Assembly (NCBI RefSeq): GCF_024437745.1
Contig: NZ_JANFNY010000043.1
Span: 1-41,924 of the forward strand
Direction of reading: 5' to 3'
DNA: 41,924 bases
From: Roseomonas sp. GC11
Lineage (GTDB): Bacteria > Pseudomonadota > Alphaproteobacteria > Acetobacterales > Acetobacteraceae
The position numbers and the translations under genes are program-made. Positions 1 to 7,526 of the stretch are shown in pieces (position 1 is the first letter of the stretch; the number at the start of each line of letters is the position of its first letter). The notes under the pieces are model-generated. The model was given only the letters and a program-made list of their open reading frames with translations, had not been told where the DNA came from and did no database searches.

Positions 1-1349
1 GCCCGCGGGGCGGTGGCGGCCGGGGCGGCCCCGCGGGCCATGGCGGATCGGGCCGGGGCGGTGGCCGTGGCCCCGGTGGGGGGAATCCCGGCGGGGGAGG
101 GGCTGGCGGCCGCCCGCCGCGCAACCCGACGCGCGCCGCCGCCCTCGCCCTGCTGACCGCCGTGCTGGAGCGCCACCGCGGGCTGGAGGAGGCGCTGGAC
201 GCCCTGCCCCCCGCCGAGGCGCGCGACCGTGCCGCCGCCCACCGCATCGCCGCCGCCGTGCTGCGCCGCCTGGGCAGCCTCGATGCCGTGCTGGAACCCT
301 CCCTGCGCCGCGAGCCGCCGCCGGAGGTGACCCAGGCCCTGCGCATCGGCGCCGCCGAGCTGCTGCTGCTCGACACGCCCCCCCACGCGGCGGTGGCGAG
401 CTGCGTGGACCTCGTGCCGCGCCCCTTCGCCGGGCTGGTCAACGCCGTGCTGCGCAAGGTCGCCGCCGCCGGCCCCGCCGCGCTGGAGGAGCTGGATGGC
501 GAGCGGCTGGACACCCCCGGCTGGCTCTGGTCCGCCTGGCATGGCGCCTATGGCCCGGCGGTGCGCGCCATCGCCCGCGCCCACCGCCTGCCGGCGCCGC
601 TCGACCTCTCGCTGAAGCCCGGCACCCCCGCGCCCGAGGGCGCGCTGATGCTGCCCACCGGCACCGCCCGCTTCCCCGCCGGCACCCGCATCACCGAACT
701 GCCCTGCTTCATCGAAGGCGCGGCCTGGGCGCAGGATGCCGCCGCCGCCCTGCCGGCCCGGCTGCTCGGCGTGGCACCGGGGATGCGCGTGGCCGATCTC
801 TGCGCCGCGCCCGGTGGCAAGACGGCGCAGCTCGCCGCCGCCGGCGCCCGCGTCACGGCGGTGGAACGCGACGCCACCCGCCTCGCCCGCCTGCGCGAGA
901 ACATGGCCCGCCTCGGGCTGGAGGTCGAAGCCGTCCAGGCCGATATCGCCGAATGGGAGCCGGGCACGCGCTTCGACGCCATCCTGCTCGACGCGCCATG
1001 CAGCGCCACCGGGACCATGCGGCGCCACCCGGACGTGCCGCATCTGAAGCGGCCGGGGGATATCGCCACCCTGGCCGGACTCCAGCGCCAGCTTTTCGCC
1101 GCCGCCGCGCGGCTGCTGGCACCGGGCGGGCGCCTCGTCTTCGCCACCTGCTCGCTCCAGCCGGAAGAAGGCGAGGCCCAGGCCGCGCAGCCGCCCGCCG
1201 GGCTGCTGCCAGACCCCATCCGGCCGGAGGAAGTGCCTGGGCTGGAACACGCGCTGTCGCCGCAGGGATGGCTGCGCACACGCCCCGATCTCTGGGGCGA
1301 GCAGGGCGGGATGGACGGCTTCTTCGTCGCCCGCTTCCGCGCCGGATAA
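1..1349 (+). CDS. rsmB: 16S rRNA (cytosine-5) methyltransferase RsmB, 5' end outside window
   Basis: SAM-dependent m5C methyltransferase of the RsmB/Fmu family, which methylates C967 of 16S rRNA. A helical NusB-like RNA-binding domain comes first (about 130-560), then the Rossmann methyltransferase domain. Motif I reads LCAAPGGKT (from 798). The two conserved cysteines are in DAPCSATGTMRRHPD (Cys codon 999) and in FATCSLQPEE (Cys codon 1149); in this family the latter is the nucleophile. A GTG at 162 could serve as a start, but it would cut off NPTRAAALALLTAVLE, which matches the family N-terminus. The frame is open to the window edge (codons from position 3) with no ATG, GTG or TTG before 162. 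The real start is therefore upstream, and residues encoded by about 3-116 form a Gly/Arg-rich tail rather than a folded domain. Rpe follows after about 285 bp. Confidence 0.93.
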   Translation, partial: PRGGGGRGGPAGHGGSGRGGGRGPGGGNPGGGGAGGRPPRNPTRAAALALLTAVLERHRGLEEALDALPPAEARDRAAAHRIAAAVLRRLGSLDAVLEPSLRREPPPEVTQALRIGAAELLLLDTPPHAAVASCVDLVPRPFAGLVNAVLRKVAAAGPAALEELDGERLDTPGWLWSAWHGAYGPAVRAIARAHRLPAPLDLSLKPGTPAPEGALMLPTGTARFPAGTRITELPCFIEGAAWAQDAAAALPARLLGVAPGMRVADLCAAPGGKTAQLAAAGARVTAVERDATRLARLRENMARLGLEVEAVQADIAEWEPGTRFDAILLDAPCSATGTMRRHPDVPHLKRPGDIATLAGLQRQLFAAAARLLAPGGRLVFATCSLQPEEGEAQAAQPPAGLLPDPIRPEEVPGLEHALSPQGWLRTRPDLWGEQGGMDGFFVARFRAG

Positions 1350-1356
1350 CACCCTC

Positions 1357-1409
1357 TTGGGGAGGCTCCGCCTCCCCAAACCCCTCCGCCGGGGGGACAG
1401 GGTCCCCCC
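1357..1409. repeat. triloop hairpin array, type A, 2 hairpins
   Basis: Two perfect hairpins follow the rsmB stop. The first has 10-bp arms TTGGGGAGGC with loop TCC (1357-1379). The second has 8-bp arms GGGGGGAC with loop AGG (1391-1409). The second hairpin recurs exactly at 13122 and 38308, and inverted at 25451. There is no T-run after either, so they are not typical intrinsic terminators. Confidence 0.85.
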
Positions 1410-1471
1410 GGACCCCGCCGCCCGGGGGGAACCAAACATGGGGGAAAAACCGAAATGGCGAGTTCTGCACG

Positions 1472-1549
1472 GCCTCGCGCGTCTCGAATTGATGCATTCG
1501 CCTCTGTGGCGAACCGCAGGAAGGAAATTTCATTTCCTGCGCGCGAGGC
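1472..1549. ncRNA. candidate structured RNA / rpe leader (three-way junction)
   Basis: The rsmB-rpe gap holds nested inverted repeats that can fold together. A 10-bp perfect outer stem pairs GCCTCGCGCG (1472-1481) with CGCGCGAGGC (1540-1549). Inside it are a 6-bp perfect hairpin TTCGCC/GGCGAA with loop TCTGT (1497-1513) and a second hairpin CAGGAA/TTCCTG (1517-1522 with 1534-1539). The fold would lie 85 nt before the proposed rpe start. It resembles no riboswitch I recognise. It may be a leader, a small RNA, or a decayed repeat; strand and transcription are unknown. Confidence 0.35.
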
Positions 1550-1633
1550 GCCCGGCTAAATCCTTACCATTTCTGACTCTCCCCCTCCTGGCGCAGCTTG
1601 TCCCGCTTCTGGCCAAAAGGCATAACGATACTC

Positions 1634-2296
1634 GTGACACGCCCGGTCAAAATCGCTCCGTCCCTGCTGGCCGCCGATTTCGCGCGGCTGGGCGAGGAAG
1701 TCGCCGCCATCGACGCCGCCGGTGCCGACTGGCTCCACCTGGACATCATGGATGGGCACTTCGTGCCCAACATCAGCTTCGGCCCCGCCGTGGTGAAGGC
1801 CCTGCGCCGCCACAGCCGGATGTGCTTCGATGTCCACCTGATGATCGCCCCCGTCGATCCCTACCTCGCCGCCTTCGCGGAAGCGGGGGCGGAGCGCATC
1901 AGCCTGCATGGGGAGGCGGGCCCGCATCTGCACCGCTCGCTCCAGGCCATCCGCGCCCTTGGCGTCTCGCCCGGCGTGGTGCTGAACCCGGGCACCCCCG
2001 CCGCCGCCATCGAGCCGGTGCTGGACCTCGTGGACCTCATCCTGGTGATGACGGTGAACCCGGGCTTCGGCGGGCAGAGCTTCATCGAGAGCCAGTTGCC
2101 CAAGATCGCCACCCTGCGCCGCATGATCGACGCCACCGGCCGCGACATCGCCCTCCAGGTCGATGGCGGGGTGACGGCGAAGACCGCCCCCGCCTGCATC
2201 GCCGCCGGCGCCGATGTGCTGGTGGCCGGCACGGCGGTCTTCGGCGCGCCCGATTATGCCCAGGCCATCAAGACCCTGCGCGGAGGCGCCGGCTGA
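1634..2296 (+). CDS. rpe: ribulose-phosphate 3-epimerase
   Basis: Interconverts D-ribulose 5-phosphate and D-xylulose 5-phosphate in the pentose phosphate pathway; cytosolic TIM barrel, metal dependent. The 220-aa product has the family signatures: N-terminal IAPSLLAADFARLGEE, metal-site segment LHLDIMDGHFVPN, the phosphate-side loop MTVNPGFGGQSFI, and QVDGGVT with the catalytic Asp. The GTG at 1634 is preferred because it gives MTRPVKIAPSLL, the usual family start, and the length fits. An in-frame TTG at 1598 would add 12 unrelated residues. A possible ribosome site AAAAGG lies 13 nt upstream, rather far. The stop overlaps the next start by one base (TGATG), so the two genes are probably translated together. 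Confidence 0.96.
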   Translation: MTRPVKIAPSLLAADFARLGEEVAAIDAAGADWLHLDIMDGHFVPNISFGPAVVKALRRHSRMCFDVHLMIAPVDPYLAAFAEAGAERISLHGEAGPHLHRSLQAIRALGVSPGVVLNPGTPAAAIEPVLDLVDLILVMTVNPGFGGQSFIESQLPKIATLRRMIDATGRDIALQVDGGVTAKTAPACIAAGADVLVAGTAVFGAPDYAQAIKTLRGGAG

Positions 2297-3939
2297 TGTC
2301 GGAATGGCTGCGCGGCGCCCGCAAGGTCATCGCCGGTCTGCGGCCGGTCAAGGTGCCGGAAGCCCCGGCCCGTGCCTTCCGCGACCTCTGGCCCGGCGAC
2401 GCGACGCGCGGCCACCGCCTGCTGCGCGGGGAATGCGAGGTCTGCGGCACCACCCGCCCGCTCTCCCCCGCCGAGGAAGGCGGCCAGGGCTGGGGGGAGG
2501 GCAGCGGCTCCGCCGTCTGGCGCGCCGCCGTCCATGGCTTTTCCTGGCTGCGCGACCTGCGCGCCCTCGGCACCGATGGCGCCCGCCTGCGCGCCCGCGA
2601 CCTGACGGCCGACTGGCTGGCCCAGGGCTGTGAGCAGCCCATCGCCGCCGCGCCGGAGGTGGCGGGCGCCCGCCTCTCCGCCTGGCTCGGCCACTGGGAC
2701 TTCCTGGCCGCCACCGCCGAGGATGGCTTCCGCCGCGCCCTCATGGTGCGGCTGGCGCAGGATGCGCGGCTGCTCGTCGCCACCCTGCCGGCCGAGGCGC
2801 GGCACCGCGGCGGCCTCGCCGCGCTGAAGGGGGCCCTCGCCGCTTCCGTGGCACTCGGGGAGGAATCCTGGGTCGCCCGCTGCCTGCGCGTCCTGCCGCA
2901 GGAGATCGAGCGCCAGATCCTGCCCGATGGCGCCCATGTCGAGCGCAGCCCGGGCCAGCTCCTGCTTGCCGTGCAGGACCTGATCGAGATCCGCAACCTG
3001 CTGCACGGCGCCGGGCTGGAGGCGCCGCCGCACCTCGCCCTGGCGCTGGACCGCGCCGCCCCGGCGCTGCGCCTCTTCCGCCATGGCGATGGTGGCCTCG
3101 CCCTGTTCAACGGCACGCGCGACGAGGGCGCCGCCCTGGTGGACCTCGTGCTGACCCAGGGCCAGGCGCGCGGCCGCGCCCCCCTGATCCTGCCCGAGGC
3201 CGGGTTCCAGCGCCTCCAGGCCGGGCGCACCCTGGTCATCGTCGATTGCGGCCCGCCGCCCGAGGGCCGCGCCACCGCCGGCAGCGGCGGGCTGCCGCGC
3301 CAGCCGGACCGTTTCCACCATGCCGGCACCCTCGCCTTCGAGATGTCGGTGGGGCGGGACCGGCTGATCGTCAATTGCGGCGCCGCCCCGGCCGCCGAAG
3401 GCGCGTGGCGCGACGCGCTGCGCGCCACCGCCGCGCATTCCACCCTCATCCTCGACGAGACGAACAGCAGCGAGCTGCGCGAGGAAGGCCTCGGCCGCCG
3501 CCCCGAATCGGTGGAGGCCGAGCGCCAGGAAGCCAATGGCGCGCAATGGCTCGACTCCAGCCATGACGGCTACAAGCGCGGCTTCGGCGCGCTGCACCGC
3601 CGCCGCCTCTACCTCTCCGAATCGGGCGACGACCTGCGCGGTGAGGATTCCGTCGAGGCGGAGGAGATCCCCGCCTATGTCGTGCGCTTCCACCTCCACC
3701 CCGGCGTGGTGGCCAGCCCGCAGCAGGAGGACAATGCCGTCCTGCTCCGCCTGCCCTCCGGCGCCTCCTGGCGCCTGCGCGCCAGCCGCGCCCGCCTCGC
3801 GGTGGAGGAAAGCGTCTTCATGGCCGGCGAACCCCGCCGCACCTCCCAGGTCGTCCTCACCGCCGAGCCGGGAACCCCCTCCGTCCAGTGGGCCCTGAGC
3901 CGCGTCAACCTCCCCAACCCCTCCAACCCCGACGATTGA
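2296..3939 (+). CDS. heparinase II/III family protein
   Basis: Predicted polysaccharide lyase-like protein of the heparinase II/III family (547 aa). An N-terminal alpha-helical toroid-like region covers about residues 20-330, with family segments such as WLGHWDF, RCLRVLPQEIERQILPDGAHVERSPGQ and QDLIEIRNLL. The C-terminal beta-sandwich includes FHHAGTLAFEMSVG, AHSTLILDETNSSE and SSHDGYKRGFGALHRRRLYLSE. In alphaproteobacteria this protein is often encoded between rpe and purH. Here rpe is present but purH does not follow; a glycosyltransferase lies downstream after a 200-bp gap. No signal peptide is visible at the N-terminus, so its location and substrate are uncertain. The start ATG overlaps the rpe stop by one base. 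Confidence 0.88.
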   Translation: MSEWLRGARKVIAGLRPVKVPEAPARAFRDLWPGDATRGHRLLRGECEVCGTTRPLSPAEEGGQGWGEGSGSAVWRAAVHGFSWLRDLRALGTDGARLRARDLTADWLAQGCEQPIAAAPEVAGARLSAWLGHWDFLAATAEDGFRRALMVRLAQDARLLVATLPAEARHRGGLAALKGALAASVALGEESWVARCLRVLPQEIERQILPDGAHVERSPGQLLLAVQDLIEIRNLLHGAGLEAPPHLALALDRAAPALRLFRHGDGGLALFNGTRDEGAALVDLVLTQGQARGRAPLILPEAGFQRLQAGRTLVIVDCGPPPEGRATAGSGGLPRQPDRFHHAGTLAFEMSVGRDRLIVNCGAAPAAEGAWRDALRATAAHSTLILDETNSSELREEGLGRRPESVEAERQEANGAQWLDSSHDGYKRGFGALHRRRLYLSESGDDLRGEDSVEAEEIPAYVVRFHLHPGVVASPQQEDNAVLLRLPSGASWRLRASRARLAVEESVFMAGEPRRTSQVVLTAEPGTPSVQWALSRVNLPNPSNPDD

Positions 3940-4140
3940 TTTTTTTCGGGCTGCCGCTCCCGGGTTGGGAGGTGGGGCGCGGGAAGGCGGGCGTGGCGCC
4001 GGTGGTACCCGTTGCACCGCGGGCGCCAGCCCTCCCTGCTCCCGCCGGTCTGCTCCCTGGGGCCCGAGCGCCCCGGTGCGGGAGAGCACCCGTCGTCTTG
4101 GCCCTGAGCGGCAGCTGAAAGAAACGGCAGCTGGAAAAAA
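3940..4140. other. non-coding gap with inverted ends
   Basis: This 201-bp gap holds no gene I can support. GCTGCCGCT (3950-3958) near its left end is the exact inverse complement of AGCGGCAGC (4107-4115) near its right end, and T-runs and A-runs lie outside these arms. The ends resemble the core of the AT-rich composite element found elsewhere in the window (GGCTGCCGC next to TTTC), so it may be a diverged copy with different internal DNA. Confidence 0.4.
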
Positions 4141-5250
4141 ATGAAGGTGGCGCAGGTTTGCAATGTGGATTTCGCCATGCGGCACTTCGTGCTGCCGGTC
4201 ATGCGCGGGGCGCGGGACCGGGGGCATGAGGTGGTCGGGCTTTGTGCCGAGGGGCCTTTGCTCGACGTGCCGCGGGCGGAGGGGTTCCGCATCATTCCGG
4301 TGCCGATGGCGCGCAGCCTGAACCCGCTGGCGCAGGCGCGGGCCTTTGCCGCGCTGCTGCGGGTGTTCCGGGAGGAGGGGTTCGACCTCGTCCACGCGCA
4401 TATGCCGATTTCCGGCCTGCTGGCGCGGGCGGCGGCGAAGGCGGCGGGGGTGCCGCGCATCGCCTATACCGGCCATGGCTTCCTGTTCAACCAGCCGGGG
4501 CCGGGGTGGCGGCGGGGCCTGTCGCTCGGGCTGGAATGGCTGGGCGGGCGGGCCACCGATGTCTTCCTGACGGTCAGCGAGGAGGAGGCGGCGGATGCCC
4601 GGCGCCTTGGCATCGCGCGCGGGGCGGTGGGCATTGGCAATGGGCGGGACCCGGCGCGCTTCCGCCCCGATCCGGCGGCGCGCGCCGCGCTGCGGGCGGA
4701 GCTGGGCGCGGCGGAGGGGGAATGCGTCGTCGTCATCGTCTCGCGCCTGGTGCGGCACAAGGGGCACCCGGAGCTGCTGCGGGCGATGGAGGCGGTGCCG
4801 GATGCCACGCTCTGGGTGGTGGGGGAGCGCCTGCCCACCGACCACGGCCCCGACATGGCGGAGGATTTCGCCCGCGCCCGGCGGGAACTTGGCCCGCGCC
4901 TGAGGCTGCTGGGCTACCGCACCGATGTGGCGCGGCTGCTGGCGGCGGCGGATGTCTTCTGCCTGCCCAGCCATTTCGAGGGCCTGCCGATGTCCGTCAT
5001 CGAGGCGATGCTGACCGGGCTGCCGGTGGTGGCGACCGACATCCGTGGCCCGCGTGAGCAGGTGGTGCCGGGCGAGACGGGTTTCCTGGTCCCCCCCCTG
5101 ACGGTGGACCCCCTGGCCGAGTCCCTGCGCGCCCTGTCCGGTGATGCCGCGCTGCGCGCCCGCATGGGCGCGGCGGGCCGCGCCCGCGCCGTGGAGCGCT
5201 TCGACGAGGCGCGCATCATCGGCCGCACCCTGGACCTGCTGGGCCTCTGA
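4141..5250 (+). CDS. glycosyltransferase family 4 (GT-B fold)
   Basis: 369-aa retaining glycosyltransferase of the GT4 family; transfers a sugar from an activated donor, probably to a surface polysaccharide or lipid precursor at the cytoplasmic face. The N-terminal acceptor domain includes MKVAQVCNVDFAMRHFVLP, VHAHMPISGLLAR and YTGHGFLFN. The C-terminal donor domain contains VSRLVRHKGHPELLRA, LLGYRTDVARLLAAADVFCLPS and the E-x7-E type motif HFEGLPMSVIEAM, followed by GLPVVATDIRGPREQV. Length is normal for the family. No strong ribosome site is visible, only GCTGGA next to an A-run before the ATG. It stands alone, away from the flippase and GT2 genes near 20-22 kb. Donor and acceptor cannot be inferred. 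Confidence 0.92.
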   Translation: MKVAQVCNVDFAMRHFVLPVMRGARDRGHEVVGLCAEGPLLDVPRAEGFRIIPVPMARSLNPLAQARAFAALLRVFREEGFDLVHAHMPISGLLARAAAKAAGVPRIAYTGHGFLFNQPGPGWRRGLSLGLEWLGGRATDVFLTVSEEEAADARRLGIARGAVGIGNGRDPARFRPDPAARAALRAELGAAEGECVVVIVSRLVRHKGHPELLRAMEAVPDATLWVVGERLPTDHGPDMAEDFARARRELGPRLRLLGYRTDVARLLAAADVFCLPSHFEGLPMSVIEAMLTGLPVVATDIRGPREQVVPGETGFLVPPLTVDPLAESLRALSGDAALRARMGAAGRARAVERFDEARIIGRTLDLLGL

Positions 5251-5259
5251 TTTTTTTCT

Positions 5260-5376
5260 TTCAGGCTGCCGCTGTCTCCCGGCGAGGCGGGACGCTGTTT
5301 CGGGTTGCTGCGGTTTCCCGGCGAGGCGGGACGCTGACTGAAAAAAGTTTTTTGGTTCTTTTTTTCAAAAAAGAAC
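5260..5376. repeat. AT-rich composite element, copy 1
   Basis: Between two plus-strand genes. A GC-rich core (GCTGC-GTCTCCCG ... GCGGGACGCTG) occurs twice in tandem (about 5266-5336). An A6GT6 stretch follows, then a perfect AT hairpin with arms GTTCTTTTTT (5355-5364) and AAAAAAGAAC (5367-5376). The same modules recur at 9858, 27535, 30409 and 33629. Confidence 0.8.
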
Positions 5377-5476
5377 ATTCTTTACAAAATTCACTAAAAA
5401 CAAAGCCCTTGTGTTTTTCTGTTCTCATGCCGCAACCATGGTGTAGCCTTCCCGGCGTGGCAGGGAGGCATGTGCC

Positions 5477-5707
5477 ATGCGCGAGAAGATGCTGTTCGAA
5501 CGCCGGGGGGTGATCACCTATGCCCCGGCCAACCGCTCGGCCCAGGCGTTTCTCTGGGGCCACCGGGCGTTGCTGGTGGTGCTGGTCGGGCTGGTTTCCT
5601 ACGGCCATGGCGCGCAGGACCAGGGGATCTACCTGGGGGCCATGGGCGCCATCATCCTGTCCTTCTTCCTCTATGTGCTGATCGCCCGGCGCTTCCTGCT
5701 GCATTGA
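5477..5707 (+). CDS. small hypothetical membrane protein
   Basis: 76-aa protein of unknown function. The ATG has a good ribosome site, AGGGAGG, ending 8 nt upstream. An overlapping ATG at 5470 opens another frame but has no such spacing. Residues about 27-42 (WGHRALLVVLVGLVSY) and 51-72 (IYLGAMGAIILSFFLYVLIA) are two likely membrane helices joined by a short polar turn, with a positively charged segment before the first. It lies downstream of an AT-rich repeat and converges on the mocR gene 15 bp away. I do not recognise the family. Confidence 0.6.
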   Translation: MREKMLFERRGVITYAPANRSAQAFLWGHRALLVVLVGLVSYGHGAQDQGIYLGAMGAIILSFFLYVLIARRFLLH

Positions 5708-5722
5708 GGCCGGGCGGCGGCG

Positions 5723-7216
5723 TCACTCCACCCCGCCGGCTTCCGGCCCGGCCAGGGCGAGGTCGCGCAGCGTCTCCAGCGCGTCCCGCAGGGCGGCGTC
5801 CTCCGGCGCGGCGAGGGCGAGGCGCACGGCATCCGGCGCGTGCCCTGGCCCCACGGCGAATTCCGCCGCGGGCGAGACGGCGATGCGCCGGCGCGCCGCC
5901 GCCGCCACGAAGGTTTCCGCCCGCCAGGGCCGGGGCAGTTCCAGCCAGAGATGGTAGGCATTGGGCCCGCCGCGCAGGCTCAGCCCGCCCTCGCCGGCTA
6001 GGATGCGCCGCGCCAGGGCGTTGCGGGCGCGGGCATGGGCGCGCTTGCGGGTGACCAGCTCCGCCACCTGCCCGCCCTGCATCCAGAGGGTGCTGCAGGC
6101 CAGGGCGATGCCGGAGGCCATCCACCCGCCCAGGCGGAGCGCCGGGGCCAGCCGGTGCCGCAGCGCCGGCGGCACCACCAGGAAGCCCAGCGTCACCCCG
6201 GGTGCGACGCGCTTGGACAGGCTGTCCACCATCACCACCCGCTCTGGCGCCAGGGCGGCCAGGGGCGGGCTCTCCTCCTCCTCCAGGAAGGCATAGACGG
6301 CATCTTCCACCGCGATGAGGTCCAGCTCCCGCAGCATGGCGGCGAGTTCGGCGCGGCGCGCGGCGGGCATGGTCATGCCCAGCGGGTTGTGCAGCGCCGT
6401 CTGCACATAGACCAGCTTCAGCGGGTGCGCGCGGTGGGCGGCCCGCAGCGCATCCGGCCGCATCCCGTGCTCGTCCATCGCCACCGGCACGGTTTGCAGG
6501 CCGAGGCGCGGCGCCATGCTGCGGGCCATGCTGTAGGTCACCGCCTCGAAGCCGATGCGCTCCCCCGGCGCCACCAGCCCGGTGAAGACGGTGGCCAGTG
6601 CCTGGTGCCCGCGCCCGGCGAAGAGGATGCGTTCCGGCTCCGGCTGCCAGCCGCCGCGCGCCAGCAGGAGGGCGGCGGCGGCGCGGGCCTCGGGCGTGCC
6701 GCGCGTGTCGGCGCGCTGCAGGGCTTCGGTCAGTGCCTGAGGCTCGGCCAGCTGGCGCAGGGCGGGGGTGAGCAGCGGCGCCTGGTCGGGCAGCACGCAG
6801 AAATTCACCTCCAGGTCCACCACGCTGCTGCCGGCCACCTCGCGGGCCGGCAGGGCGGGCAGGGGCGCGGCCCCGAGGGGGCTGCCAAAGGCCACCCCCA
6901 GCGTGGAGGTGGCGCCAGGGGCGGCGCCGTGGGCAGCGCTGCCGGGAGTGCCCTCGGTGGTGCCCTGGGTGGTGCCCTGGGCGGTGCCGGTGAGGGCCGT
7001 GGAGCGCAGGAAGGTGCCGCGCCCGACCTCCCCCACCGCCACGCCGCGCCGCACCAGCTCGGCATAGACGCGGCTGGCGGTGGAGGGGGCGATGCCCTGG
7101 CGGTGGGCGTAGTCGCGGCTGGGCGGCAGCCGCTCCCCCGGGCGGCGGCGGCCGGCGGCGAGATCCGCCGCCAGATCGGCGGCATAGCGGTCGGCGAGGA
7201 GGCGGAAATCCGTCAT
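5723..7216 (-). CDS. MocR-family regulator (GntR helix-turn-helix fused to PLP aminotransferase-like domain)
   Basis: 497-aa transcription factor of the MocR/GntR class. The N-terminal winged helix has the GntR pattern RLLADRYAADLAADLAAG, RLPPSRDYAHRQGIAPSTASRVYAEL and GRGTFLRS. The C-terminal two-thirds resemble type I aminotransferases, with VYVQTALHNPLGMTM and the PLP-lysine segment VMVDSLSKRVAPGVTLGFLV. These proteins usually sense PLP or an amine and control a divergent gene. I chose the ATG at 7216 because the GntR domain begins there; a longer frame upstream would read through the operator. The linker between domains (about residues 75-110) is Gly/Thr/Ala-rich with a short repeated G-T-x-Q/E pattern, and the DNA there is a run of imperfect 12-bp repeats. 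The divergent neighbours are a DUF1127 gene and phzF. Perfect inverted repeats in the shared gap are likely its operators. Confidence 0.92.
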   Translation of the reverse strand: MTDFRLLADRYAADLAADLAAGRRRPGERLPPSRDYAHRQGIAPSTASRVYAELVRRGVAVGEVGRGTFLRSTALTGTAQGTTQGTTEGTPGSAAHGAAPGATSTLGVAFGSPLGAAPLPALPAREVAGSSVVDLEVNFCVLPDQAPLLTPALRQLAEPQALTEALQRADTRGTPEARAAAALLLARGGWQPEPERILFAGRGHQALATVFTGLVAPGERIGFEAVTYSMARSMAPRLGLQTVPVAMDEHGMRPDALRAAHRAHPLKLVYVQTALHNPLGMTMPAARRAELAAMLRELDLIAVEDAVYAFLEEEESPPLAALAPERVVMVDSLSKRVAPGVTLGFLVVPPALRHRLAPALRLGGWMASGIALACSTLWMQGGQVAELVTRKRAHARARNALARRILAGEGGLSLRGGPNAYHLWLELPRPWRAETFVAAAARRRIAVSPAAEFAVGPGHAPDAVRLALAAPEDAALRDALETLRDLALAGPEAGGVE

Positions 7217-7217
7217 G

Positions 7218-7246
7218 CGGAGAATTGTACCGAGTGCAATTCTCCG
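7218..7246. promoter_or_regulatory. candidate MocR operator 1 (perfect 10-bp inverted repeat)
   Basis: CGGAGAATTG (7218-7227) and its exact complement CAATTCTCCG (7237-7246) flank a 9-nt spacer. It starts one base from the mocR start codon, so binding there would block mocR expression. Each arm contains AATTG followed by a C-rich half-site. Confidence 0.65.
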
Positions 7247-7274
7247 GTTGAAGCATTTTTTGCGCCGCGCCATG

Positions 7275-7325
7275 AATTGCTCCGACAGGAACGCTGGAAG
7301 TACGACCATGTATGTCGGAGCAATT
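7275..7325. promoter_or_regulatory. candidate MocR operator 2 (perfect 13-bp inverted repeat)
   Basis: AATTGCTCCGACA (7275-7287) and its exact complement (7313-7325) flank 25 nt. The right arm lies inside the first codons of the DUF1127 gene (start 7308). The half-sites match operator 1 in AATTG-x-x-C, giving four half-sites in about 100 bp. As RNA it would be a stem that encloses the DUF1127 start codon. Confidence 0.6.
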
Positions 7326-7514
7326 TACGTTGGACCTCAGAGCAATCGCCGCCCCCGCACGGTCTGGGAACGGTGGCTGGCCCGGCTGGAACTCTGGGCC
7401 CGCAACCGCGCCACGCGCGCGGCGCTGCGCGACCTGACGCCCGAGCAGCTGCGCGACATCGGCGTGACCGGGGTGCAAGCCCGCTTCGAATCCTGCCGCC
7501 ACTTCTGGGACTGA
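7308..7514 (+). CDS. DUF1127 domain protein (YjiS-like)
   Basis: 68-aa basic protein. The C-terminal part is a DUF1127 domain: WLARLELWARNRATRAALRDLTPEQLRDIG, with the typical Trp/Arg-rich helix, L-x-x-L-x-x-x-x-L-x-DIG and the trailing Arg/Phe segment. DUF1127 proteins are small; some bind RNA or affect metabolism and motility in alphaproteobacteria, but the role of this one is unknown. The ATG at 7308 gives MYVGAIYVG. A longer frame from 7215 would run through both candidate operators and is unlikely. phzF starts 12 nt after the stop, so the pair is probably one transcript under MocR control. Confidence 0.85.
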   Translation: MYVGAIYVGPQSNRRPRTVWERWLARLELWARNRATRAALRDLTPEQLRDIGVTGVQARFESCRHFWD

Positions 7515-7526
7515 GAGAAAACCGCC

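Noticed and set aside
1357-2295. Extending the heparinase gene upstream to 1357
   Set aside because: The frame is open but runs through the triloop array and antiphase across rpe. The family start and the one-base overlap with rpe support 2296.
2254-4974. 906-codon open frame on the minus strand antisense to the heparinase and GT4 genes
   Set aside because: Its product is Ala/Gly/Arg/Gln low-complexity with no motifs, while the plus strand encodes recognisable families. Long antisense frames are expected at this GC content. Similar cases at 5652-8234 (-), 9907-12498 (-, beyond the DUF4189 part), 30582-31742 (-) and 34015-36603 (+) were rejected for the same reason.
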